NCBI RefSeq assembly: GCF_018446385.1
Contig: NC_055998.1
Span: 69,558,744 to 69,622,743 of the forward strand
Direction of reading: 5' to 3'
DNA length: 64,000 nucleotides
Source: Zingiber officinale
Taxonomy: Eukaryota; Streptophyta; Magnoliopsida; Zingiberales; Zingiberaceae
Below, one piece after another: positions 12,170 through 21,615 of this stretch (position 1 is its first letter; every line of letters starts with the position of its first letter). The translations under genes and the position numbers were made by a program. The notes below the pieces were generated by a model that saw nothing but the letters and a program-made list of their open reading frames with translations, ran no database searches and was not told where the DNA came from.

Positions 12170-12621
12170 TGTAACGACTCGGCCCTCTTGGCCCATTTGG
12201 TGGCCCATTTGGTGACCTCTCATGTCGTCGACCGTCGACCCTTATGTCGTCGGCCCATTTGGCGGCCTCTAATGTCGTCGACCGACGACCCTTGGCCGTG
12301 TCATTACTCACTAGGACTTTCCACCCCTGGCAATGGATTTTTGCCTCTCCCAGGATTCGAACTCTAAACCTCCAGGCTTAAGTATTAGAGTTTATGAATC
12401 CTGGTAACCAAGTGAGATCATTTCACTTGGTTACCAGGATTCATAAACTCTAATACTTAAGCCTGGAGGTTTAGAATTCGAATCCTGGGAGAGGCAAAAA
12501 TCACTGCCAGGATGGAAAGTCCTAGTGAGTAACGACACGGCCAAGGGTCGTCGGTCGACGACATGAGAGGTCGCCAAACATAAACGAACCGAATGGAACG
12601 CCAAAAGAGCCGGTCGTTACA
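12170..12621. mobile_element. Fold-back element with arms of about 200-240 bp
   Basis: The sequence from TGTAACGACTCGG at 12170 is repeated in inverted orientation, ending GTCGTTACA at 12621. The centre is near 12420 (AACCAAGTGA / TCACTTGGTT). The left arm has about 50 extra bases, a local duplication of the ATGTCGTCGACCG segment. The arms carry a box-B-like GTTCGAATCC on the minus strand near 12356. No gene is present. It sits at the broken left edge of the Gypsy element. No clear target duplication is seen. Confidence 0.8.
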
Positions 12622-12650
12622 ATAAAAAGGCGCCTTTTTATTGTAACGAC
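12613..12650. repeat. Perfect 38-bp palindrome
   Basis: The half-site GTCGTTACAATAAAAAGGC is followed at once by its exact reverse complement. The outer nine bases are the ends of two fold-back copies placed head to head; the inner AATAAAAAGGC is shared by both sides. Confidence 0.95.
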
Positions 12651-12780
12651 TCGACCATCTTTGCCCATTTGGCGACCTCTCATGTCGTCGACCGTCGGCC
12701 CTTATGTCGTCGGCCCATTTGGCGACCTCTAATGTCGTCGACCGACGACTCTTGGTCGTGCCGTTACTCACTAGGACTTT
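12642..12780 (+). repeat. Truncated second fold-back arm
   Basis: This repeats the left arm of 12170-12621, starting TGTAACGACTCG and running to CACTAGGACTTTC. It then stops abruptly where the Gypsy coding sequence begins. It marks the junction that removed the 5' part of the Gypsy element. Confidence 0.8.
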
Positions 12781-12783
12781 CGA

Positions 12784-15700
12784 GTGACGACGACTTTTGA
12801 GTTCACAGGAGTGCCAAGGAAGAAGACCCAGAAACTTCTCTCATCTCTAGCAGCTCACCAGATGTTAGCTAAAGGGTGTGCAGGTTTTCTTGCATACATA
12901 GTAAAGGCAGAAGAGCAGAAGGGACTCAAGCAGGAGGAGGTCCGGGTAGTCTGCGAGTATCCAGAAGTATTTCCAGAAGAGCTACCTGGACTACCTCCCA
13001 ACAGAGAGATGGAATTTGAGATTGAATTGGTTCCTGGAACCGGTCCAATTTCAAAAGCCCCGTATCGAATGTCTCCAGTAGAGCTGAAGGAGTTACAAGA
13101 ACAACTACAGGAGTTACTTGACAAATGCTTCATTCGCCCCAGTCACTCACCTTGGGGAGCTCCTGTGTTGTTTGTCAAGAAGAAAGATGGATCAATGCGG
13201 ATGTGCATAGACTACAGAGCTTTGAACCAAGTGACAATCCAGAACAAGTACCCCGTTCCCAGGATCGATGACTTATTTGATCAATTAAGAGGAGCAACAG
13301 TGTTCTCAAAGATAGACCTACGCTTTGGGTACCATCAGCTGAAGGTGAAAGAAGGAGATATACCCAGAACGACGTTCAGGACCAGACAGATATGGACACT
13401 ACGAGTTTGTGGGCATGCCTTTTGGAGTGACTAATGCACCTGCGGTCTTCATGGACTTAATGAACAGAGTGTTCAGAGAATATCTTGACAAATTTGTCAT
13501 CGTATTCATCGACGACATTCTGGTCTATTTAAGGACCCCAGAGGAGCACGACACGCACTTGAGGATGGTACTGCAGACTCTGCAGCAAAAGCAGCTTTAT
13601 GCTAAATTCTCAAAGTGCGAGTTCTGGTTAAATCAGGTGGCGTTTTTAGGTCACATTATTTCTAAAGAAGGTATTCAAGTGGATCCAGCCAAAGTGGAAG
13701 TGGTCAACAACTGGAGTAGACCCAAGAACGTCAGAGAGATCAGAAGCTTCCTTGGTTTAGCTGGGTACTACAGGAAGTTCGTGGAGGACTTTTCCAGGAT
13801 AGCCTCTCCACTAACAGCCCTCACCAGAAAGAACAAGAGATTCGAATGGTCAGATAAATGTGAGCAGAGTTTCCAAGAGCTAAAGAAGAGATTGATCAGT
13901 GCTCCCATTCTGACTATTCCACAGAGCGGCAAGAGTTTCGACATCTACAGTGATGCTTCCAAAATGGGCTTAGGAGCTGTACTCATGCAAGAAGGAAAAG
14001 TCATAGCTTATGCTTTCAGACAACTCAAAGATTATGAGAAGAACTACCCTACTCATGATCTTGAGCTGGCAGCTGTGGTTTTTGCACTTAAACTCTGGCG
14101 ACATTATTTGTATGGAGTTCAGTGTAGAATCTTCACAGATCATCAGAGTCTTAAGTACTTCTTCACTCAGAAGGACTTAAACATGAGACAACGCAGGTGG
14201 CTGGAGTTGGTCAAAGATTACAACTGTGAAATCCTCTACCACCCAGGCAAAGCTAACAAAGTGGCAGATGCACTCAGTAGAAAATCCAGTGCATCCCTGA
14301 TGTCTTTGTCATCATTAGCCCTGCTACTACAGAAGGAGTTGTCAGATTTTGGACTTGAAATTATTGAAGGGCAACTCTCTGCATTGACATTAGAGTCCAC
14401 ATTGCTTGAGGAGATACAGAGAAAGCAAAGTGAAGATCCAGACATCCAGAAAATCAAGCAAGGGTTACAGAAAGAAGACAAATCAAAGTTTCGAGTAACA
14501 GATAGCGGGATTCTTTATCAGGGGAGTCGCATTTGCGTGCCCAATGATGAAGAACTGAGGAAGAAGATCTTAGAAGAAGCTCACAGCACACCATACTCCA
14601 TGCATCCTGGTTCTTCCAAGATGTACCAAGATGTGAAACAGAGGTTCTGGTGGTCAGGACTCAAAAGAGACGTTGCTAAATATGTCAGTACCTGCTTGAC
14701 ATGCCAGAGGGTCAAAGCAGAACACCAGAGACCAGGAGGAGTTCTTCAGCCTCTTCCAATACCAGAATGGAAATGGGAAGATATATCCATGGACTTCATA
14801 ACAGGTCTTCCAAGAACCACCAATGGATATGACGCAATATGGGTAATAGTAGACCGATTGACCAAGTCTACTCACTTCCTAGCCATCAAGGTGTCCCACT
14901 CTATAGAGCAGTTAGCCCAGCTATATGTTAAAGAGGTATTCAGACTTCATGGAGTTCCTAAATCTATTATTTCTGATAGAGATGGACGCTTCACCTCACA
15001 CTTTTGGGAGTGCGTTCAGAATGCACTAGGCACCAAACTAAAGTTCAGCACAGCTTTCCATCCACAGACTGATGGACAGACAGAGCGAGTGAATCAGATT
15101 TTAGAAGATATGCTCAGAGCTTGTGCGCTGGATTTCAAGGGAAGTTGATGCAAGTATTTGTGCTTAGCTGAATTCGCCTACAACAATAGATATCAGGCCA
15201 CCATCAAGATGGCACCTTATGAGGCACTGTATGGCAGGAAATGCAGATCACTCATATGCTGGCAAGAAGTAGGAGAGAGAAAAGAGATGGAAGTGGAGTT
15301 GTGCATTCAGACAGAGATGATAGACGAGACCACTCAGGCGATCCAGAAAATCAGACAGAGAATTGAGACTGCCTAGAGCAGACAGAAGAGTTATGCTGAC
15401 ACACGCCGTAGGCCATTGGAGTTTCAAGTAGGAGATTCAGTTTTCCTCAAGGTCGCTCCTATGAAGGGAGTGATGAGATTTGGCAAGAAGGGCAAATTAA
15501 GTCCTCGCTATGTGGGACCTTACCTGATCATAGAGAGGATTGGGAAAGTAGCTTACAGGCTGGACTTACCACAAGATATGTCAGCAATACACAATGTATT
15601 TCATGTCTCCGTGCTAAAGAAGTGTCTCCATGACCCGAGCCAAGTGGTTCAGCCTCAGTCAGTGCAGATCCAAGAGGATCTTAGTTATGAGAGCAGACCT

Positions 15701-15840
15701 ACATAGATAGTGGACAGAGCAGTCAAGAGATTGAGAAACAAAGAAGTACCACTAGCGAAGGTCGTCTGGCAGAACCAGAAGCACGAGGAATCACTTGGGA
15801 GCGGGAGGACAGTATGAGACAAAAGTATCCAGAGCTATTC
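12784..15840 (+). pseudogene. Gypsy pol: RT, RNase H, integrase, chromodomain remnant (broken)
   Basis: RT starts near 12930, with P-Y-R-M-S-P-V-E-L and C-I-D-Y-R-A-L-N. A 4-base insertion (CAGA repeated, near 13385) shifts the frame, and coding continues from 13409 with F-I-D-D-I-L-V-Y, the catalytic FxDD box. RNase H (Y-S-D-A-S, near 13950), the integrase HHCC zinc finger (H-P-G-S-S to C-L-T-C-Q, 14605-14710) and the core ([21 protein letters not shown]) follow. Stops at 15146 (Trp to TGA), 15374 (Gln to TAG) and 15704 fit C-to-T change on one or the other strand. The chromodomain-like tail runs to about 15840 with another frameshift near 15785. It is not translatable as one protein. Confidence 0.9.
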
Positions 15841-15865
15841 TAAGTTCGAGGACGAACTTTTTATA

Positions 15866-15878
15866 AGGTATGGGGGAT
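15866..15878 (+). promoter_or_regulatory. Polypurine tract of the Gypsy element
   Basis: AAGGTATGGGGGA lies immediately upstream of the LTR start TGTAACGACC; this is the primer for plus-strand DNA synthesis. Confidence 0.75.
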
Positions 15879-18559
15879 TGTAACGACCCAATTTTCCCTA
15901 TTTCGAGTTCCAAATGTGCATAAAAATATTTGGAAATGCTTTTAAAATATTCTAGAGATTTTTAGGAATTTTTAGAGTATTTTTACGTAATTTTTAGAGA
16001 TCGTTTGATATTTTTACAAAACGAAAGAAAGTTGGCAAAAAAATTGTCAAAACCGAAGCTCGAACCCACGACCTCGGGTCGGACTGACCCAACCAGACAC
16101 GGCCCAACCAGCTGAGCTACACGGGCTTTGTTAACTAGGTAGGGAATAAAATATATATAAGCCATAGTTGGAATCGAATTAAACCGAGGTTATAAAGGGT
16201 TAATTTCTTTCCCCGAACCCTAATTCTCTTCTTCCTCTTCGTGCGTCGGCGTCGCTGGTCCCGGGCAGAGATGCAGCGACTTTGGAGTTTCTCTCCGGCA
16301 GCCGGCGAAGGCTTCTTCTGGCGAACCTTGTGGACCCGAGTTCCTCCCGTCGAAGAGAGCCGCGGACATAACAAAAAGCGCCGAGATTTGAGCTCATCCG
16401 AACCCTAGACCTCCTTCCTCTTCTCGGTTGTAAGTCCTAGCAATCAAGGGTAAGTACTACTCACCTGCTGTAGGATTGTTTCGGAATTTCCTATTCATTT
16501 TGGTTCCGAATTTTTTTGTGAAGGTAGTGGAATTAGGGTTTGCTGCCATGTATTGCTTGTTCGGTTTCATTTGCTATGCCTTAGTTCCGAGAGGGATCTG
16601 TGTTGGTTGGCTGCAGACTTTGGGTTGCAGGAGAGGAGGATGTTAGGGATCTTAAACAGGTTCATACCATTTCTTGTTTTGTGCCATTCGGATGAAACAG
16701 AATAGGGGTTTGGGGTTGCCTTACCAGAAGAGTTAAGCAGTGAAATGATATTTATGCTTGTTTTAGCTTTACAGTAAGTTGAATCTGGTCTTATGCAAAG
16801 AAAATTAAATACAGAATTGAAAATTTTGCTTTCCTTCTTGCTATCAGTTGCTGCATAGACATTTTACCATAGTATTTTTGTTTTCGAATTCTTTGATATT
16901 CGAACAGCCCCTAATTCCAGCCTGTAGTTGTGTTTTAAGCATGCATTTAGCACTTAAATGTTGTATCTGTGTATGTATACCTGTTGCCCATAAATTCCAG
17001 CAAGTTTGCTTTCCTTTTGGTCGTGCAAATGGGCATAAATAACCCTTAATTATTAGTATGCAGTGCTGGTTTTTGCTTGCTACCTCCATGAACATGAACA
17101 GCCCTGCACGGTTTAGTTTTCCTTGCCACCTAATGAACATGCATAACTTAGTATACTAGTATGTTTGGGTAGATTGTTTGTTGCTGTTTTAAGGGCAAGA
17201 ATAACCTTGTAATAACAATTCAAAGTTAGCTTATTTTGCCACCCTATCCAGCATTTTAGTGATTGACTTTGCTTTATTTTATAGCATGCCTAGAGAGTTC
17301 AGATTTGCTATCCTTTGCTTTATTTTATAACATGCTTAGAGAGTTCAGATTTGCTTTCCTTTGTATTATTTTTATATAGCATGCTTGGTTAGTTGTAATC
17401 CTATACTTGTTAGATATATCTACAGGATTCTAATAAGCTCTAATAAGGGATTATAAGAAGTATGAGTAAATAAAAAGACTAAAGTCTAGTTAAAAAGAGA
17501 TAACAAGTAAATTAAATAAAAGGCTAGTACCCGACTTTCAAGGTTGTCGTTAAATAAATCCAGGTGACCAATTCCAAGGTCTTGGCCCTGGTAAGACCAA
17601 GGTCTTTACCTCATAGGACTAGAGGCTCGCTACCTCAGTCACTATTAGAGAGCGCGCAAAACAAAGATGGTACTAAGCCTGAGCCCAAAGAAAAGAAAAG
17701 AAAAGAAGAACAAGAAGAAGGAAGTGAAAGAGAAATTAAAAGATTAATTTCTATTATAAGGATATAAGAAAATGAAACTAGTTTATGCTTAGAATCAATA
17801 AAAGTTTAGTTCTTTAATTCTAAGCCTACAGTAGTAGTTTCATTACCTTCCTGTCATTTAGTGAGCATGTTTAGTATTCAGTTTTATTCCTGTATACCAT
17901 GAGTACATGCAGCTTTGCTTTAGCATTACAGTTTCAGTATTATTGCATTACTTTTATGCACTTCGAAGTTTTTGTGAGATAGATTAGTACTTACTAAGCG
18001 TTTTCTCTTATAGTTTTGTTTTCTTTCCTCCTTCTGCAGATAAAGGAAAAACTAAGATATGAAGGGAGACGACAGGGTGGTGGTGGTGATGAAGGTGTGT
18101 GGTGACTGGACTATGGAGAGATCCAGAGAATGCTACTAAACCTGCAGGACCTATTTGATCAGAGTTTATGCTTTAGTTCTTTTCTTTAACACTATTATGA
18201 AGTTTGTGAGATTGTAGTTGAGTTTATTTCCGCATATGCATTTAGTCACTTTAATTATTTGTGGAGTGATATAGTTGGTTGTTTTTACTGGAGTAGTTCT
18301 TTCTTTTACTGTTGTTTTTATAATTGCGTGGTTGTGAAAAGTGTGTTCCAGCCGCCTGTGGCTGTGTATATATCTTATGTACTATGGATTTGGTCACCGG
18401 TACAGGGGAGACTCTGCCGAAATTTTTCGGTAGAAATTCCTTTGAACCGTGATAAATCTAACTGATTCTAATAATAGTGTCAGTGACACTAGTAAGTAGA
18501 GTAGTAGTTAGGTAACGGTCGTCCTTAGAGAGTAGTAGTAAGAAAGGTGGGTTGTTACA
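15879..18559 (+). repeat. Gypsy 3' LTR
   Basis: 2.68 kb with six-base inverted ends, TGTAAC...GTTACA. It holds a tRNA-like stretch (16050-16125, minus), a local duplication of about 65 bases at 17268-17385 built on the GCATGC-TTAGAGAGTTCAG block, and no host gene. Short frames near 16135-16400 are not convincing. The bases beyond 18559 belong to the older gag-only element. Confidence 0.88.
16055..16126 (-). other. tRNA-like (pol III A box and B box) segment inside the Gypsy LTR
   Basis: On the minus strand, TAGCTCAGCTGG (16108-16119) matches the tRNA A box. GTGGGTTCGAGC (ending near 16058) matches the B box. They are separated by 40 bases, with a seven-base acceptor-like start and a T run shortly after. 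No full tRNA fold is claimed; it may be a SINE head or a chance derivative of a tRNA gene. Confidence 0.45.
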
Positions 18560-19320
18560 CATAAAGTATTTGATTTAGATCCAATTTTGACGGATTAAAA
18601 GATAGTTTGATTGAATTCAGCTCCTTAATTTTCCATCTCACCCAGTTTAGGTTATTAATCATGTTATACCTATGGGTGATTGTGAGATAGTTAATTTTTC
18701 ATCTTTTAAGTTTGGTTTAAATTTTAGGTTAATTTTAATTTAATTTTATGTTAGTTTAATCTATAACTTAAATTAATTAAGTAAGTTTTAATTAAGTTAG
18801 TAAGATTAATTAAGTTTTAATTAAGTTAGTTTAATTAAGTAAGATTAATTAATTAAGATTAATTAAGTTGACTTTAGTTAGTTTAATTAAGTAAGATTAA
18901 TTAAGTTGACTTTAGTTAGTTTAATTAAGTAAGATTAATTAAGTTGAATTAAGTTAGTTTAATTAAGTTGTCAACTAATTTAACCCTAGATCCATCTCAC
19001 TCTTTTTTTATATTATCAATCAGGACACCTTATTTGTTTTATGAGATGACTAATTTTATCTTTACTTTAAATTAAAATCTAAGGATTTATTTACATTTGA
19101 ATTAGACTAAGATTTAATAGTTAGTTAATTAAATATTCATTTCAATAATTGACTTCCAGGCTGTGGCGAGGCACTAGGCCTTCTTGGGTATTGGGTCATC
19201 AACCACTTCTAGACAAAACATTTTAAAAAAATTAAATATTTAATTTCCTTTATGAAAATCTTAGGTCTAACTAGTCAAGTGTGAATCAAGCTTAAATCCT
19301 TATCTATCCTAATCTAAGCA
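18560..19320 (-). repeat. Decayed spacer of the gag-only element, with two stem-loop units
   Basis: An AT-rich region dominated by TTAATTAAGTTAG repeats (18740-18970). It has two further copies of the inverted repeat CATCTCAC / GTGAGAT(GA), at 18634/18682 and 18993/19042. These match the start of the R1 and R2 units but are more diverged. A block near 19160 (GGCTGTGGCGAGGCACTAGG) matches GGGCTATGGTGAGTCAC of R1. No gene is seen. Confidence 0.55.
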
Positions 19321-19361
19321 TGAATAATAGAAAGCAGAAAAAGAACATACATCAAGCAAGT

Positions 19362-20411
19362 TTATTTAATGAATATAGTCTTTCTATTGACTCCCCCTGG
19401 ATCATAGCCTCGATAGGGCCTATCAAGGTAATGAATTTGATCCTTAGGGGTCCTATATTGACCAAATCTAACTTGATTAATCAAGTTAGACTTGGGGACC
19501 CATGCTTGGACTATTCTCCTCTTTTTTTGATTCACAAGTGATAAATAAGATTTAAATTTATGCTTAGCCTTGTATCCAAGTCTGGATCGATTATATTTGA
19601 CTTTTTGTTTTCCAAGAATCAAATCAAGATTCTTGGAACCCAAAGTGAATCGTTCCAATGTATCCTTTAGTTCCTTGACTTGACTTTTCAAATTGGAATT
19701 TTCTTCCTCAAGTTTTTGGACTTGAGTTGAAGTTTCAGTCTGAACCGATTCTGTCAAGGAGCTTGAGATAGTCACTTCCTTGAGGGCTTTGACCTCCTCT
19801 TGGAGCGACTTGACCCAGAGGTTGGACTTGGCTAACTTTCTTGACAGGTAAGAAATCAAGTTATGCGATCTAATTAAAGAGATACTTATATTGGTTTGGG
19901 AACCTTCTAAACTAGATACGGATCAGTGGTTTTGCTCGGACTCAACTTTTGATTCTGTCTTGGACTCATATTTGATGACTTGCTCTCAGGTCAGAAGTGC
20001 GAGAAAACTTATTTACTCTTGGTCTTCATCGGAGTCTTCTGATGATGATTCATCCCATGTTGCTTGTAGCACCTTCTTTCTTCGTTGCTTCTTCGCTTCC
20101 TTCTGATTTGGACAATTTGCCTTAATGTGTCATTTTTTTATTGCAGTCATAACAGGTGACTTCAAACTTCACTTTGGAGCTTTGGCTTTGTTGTGTCATC
20201 TTTGATTGGATCATCTTTTTGATCTCCCGTTTTGTGAAATCCTTCTTTTTCTTGCATAGCTTTCATACAAGGTTAACGAGTTCGGTGGTGATCTCATCGC
20301 CGTCCTCTGAGTCTGATTCGTCTTCCAGCTCAGGTTTGGTTCGACGCTTGACTTTTGGTTTCTTCGTCTTGTTTGTACCTGCAATAAGAGCAATTGAGTT
20401 TGCTTAGTCAT
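19362..20411 (-). pseudogene. Decayed gag of the gag-only retroelement, second copy
   Basis: The minus frame 19362-19859 closely matches the C-terminal third of the gag at 21616-22974. It shares the coiled coil L-E-E-E-N-S-N-L-K-S-Q-V-K and the tail P-Y-R-G-Y-D-P-G-G. Upstream, to about 20411, the zinc-knuckle and acidic regions are recognisable (C-Y-D-C near 20150) but broken by frameshifts and stops. It arose by duplication of a gag-plus-spacer block or by nested insertion. Confidence 0.75.
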
Positions 20412-20900
20412 CTCACCCGATCTATGTTTTCAATCAAGGGCTCTTATTATTCTGTGAGATGAATTAGTTCAATTTATAGGGTTTTGTTTAACTTTATGTT
20501 AGATTCGGGTTTAGCTTTGGGTTCAACAAGTATGCATTCTTTGGATAAACTTCTGGGCTATGGTGAGTCACAAGGAGCTCATTAAAGTAACCATGCCTTC
20601 GAGGTTTCCCAAATAGTCCTACCCATTGAACTTAATACTAAACCTTGGTCTAACTTGTTAGGATCCATTTAAGGGTAGCTTCGGTTAGTTCCACTTGGCC
20701 AAATGCACCAGGTCGAAGCCATATCTTCCTAGACATGCGATGCCCAAATTTCCCCAACGTACTATCATCCAAAAACTTCACCAGTACTGTGTTTCAAGTT
20801 AAATCTAACCCTTTTAATCTATCCTTATTTACCCTGTCGGGTAATCTACTCTTGTTTACCCATTTCGGGTAGATTAAGTTCGGTTACCCAGTCGGGTAAA
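20405..20900 (-). repeat. Conserved non-coding unit, copy R1
   Basis: Homologous to 11722-12169. Its nine-base inverted repeat is perfect (TCATCTCAC at 20408, GTGAGATGA at 20454), with a loop of exactly the same length (37) as in R2. The end (20830-20900) has short direct repeats of TTACCC-GTCGGGTA type. No open frame explains the conservation. Confidence 0.75.
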
Positions 20901-20939
20901 GAGATTTCGGAGTTGCCAGCTATTCTGGACCCTCCTTCT

Positions 20940-21612
20940 ATTTTTGATTTTTGGATTTTTGAATTAATTTCGAATTTTTGAAATTGAATTTTAATAATTG
21001 ATTTTGAATTTTGAATGATTAATTTTGAATTTTGAATTTTGAATTTTGAATTTTGAATTTTAATAATTAATTTCGAATTTAAATTTTGAATTTCAATAAT
21101 TAATTTCGAATTTTTAAATTTTGTGTTTTTAGATTAATTTCGAATCTTTATTTTTTAGATTAATTTCGAATTTGAATGAATAATTAATTTCGAATTTGAA
21201 TTTTGAATTTCAATAATTAATTTCAAATTTTTAAATTTTGAGTTTTTAGATTAATTTCGAATCTTGAGTTTTGAATTTTGAATTTTAATAACTAATTTCG
21301 AATATGAATTTTAAATTTTAATAATTAATTTCAAATTTGAATTTTAATAATTAATTTCGAATTTTTAAATTTTGAGTTTTTAGATTAATTTCGAATGTTT
21401 AATTTTTAGATTAATTTCGAATTTGAATGAATAATTAATTTCGAATTTGAATTTTGAATTTCAATAATTAATTTTGAATTTTTAAATTTTGAGTTTTTAG
21501 ATTAATTTCGAATTTTTAATTTTTTGATTAATTTTGAATTTTGAATTTTTAGATTAATTTCGGATTTTGAGTTTTTGAGTTTTCGAATTTTTGAATTTTG
21601 AGTTTTTGATTA
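20940..21612. repeat. AT-rich spacer of AATTTTGAATTT and TTAATTTCGAA repeats
   Basis: Low-complexity tandem-like DNA with a ~15-25-base unit containing TTAATTTCGAATTT, ending just after the gag stop codon at 21616. No gene is seen. Confidence 0.8.
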
Positions 21613-21615
21613 ATT

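Larger units (their letters stand above)
12781..18559 (+). mobile_element. Ty3/Gypsy chromovirus (Tekay/Del-like), 5'-truncated
   Basis: Plus-strand element that retains the end of the protease-RT linker, RT, RNase H, integrase, a chromodomain-like tail and a complete 3' LTR (15879-18559). The 5' LTR, leader, gag and protease are missing and are replaced at 12780 by fold-back sequence. Domain order (RT, RNase H, integrase) is diagnostic of Gypsy. The chromodomain and long LTR point to the Tekay/Del lineage; that lineage call is an inference. Confidence 0.88.

Noticed and set aside
12170..12780. Possible 5' LTR of the Gypsy element, since it begins TGTAACGAC like the 3' LTR
   Set aside because: Similarity to the 3' LTR ends after about nine bases. 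The region is an inverted repeat, and no PBS follows it.
16135..16397. Overlapping short minus-strand frames in the Gypsy LTR
   Set aside because: Arg-rich low-complexity translations with no domain; the location inside an LTR makes coding unlikely.
19320..19541. Plus-strand frame over the decayed gag
   Set aside because: It is the opposite strand of a recognisable gag C-terminus and has no domain of its own.
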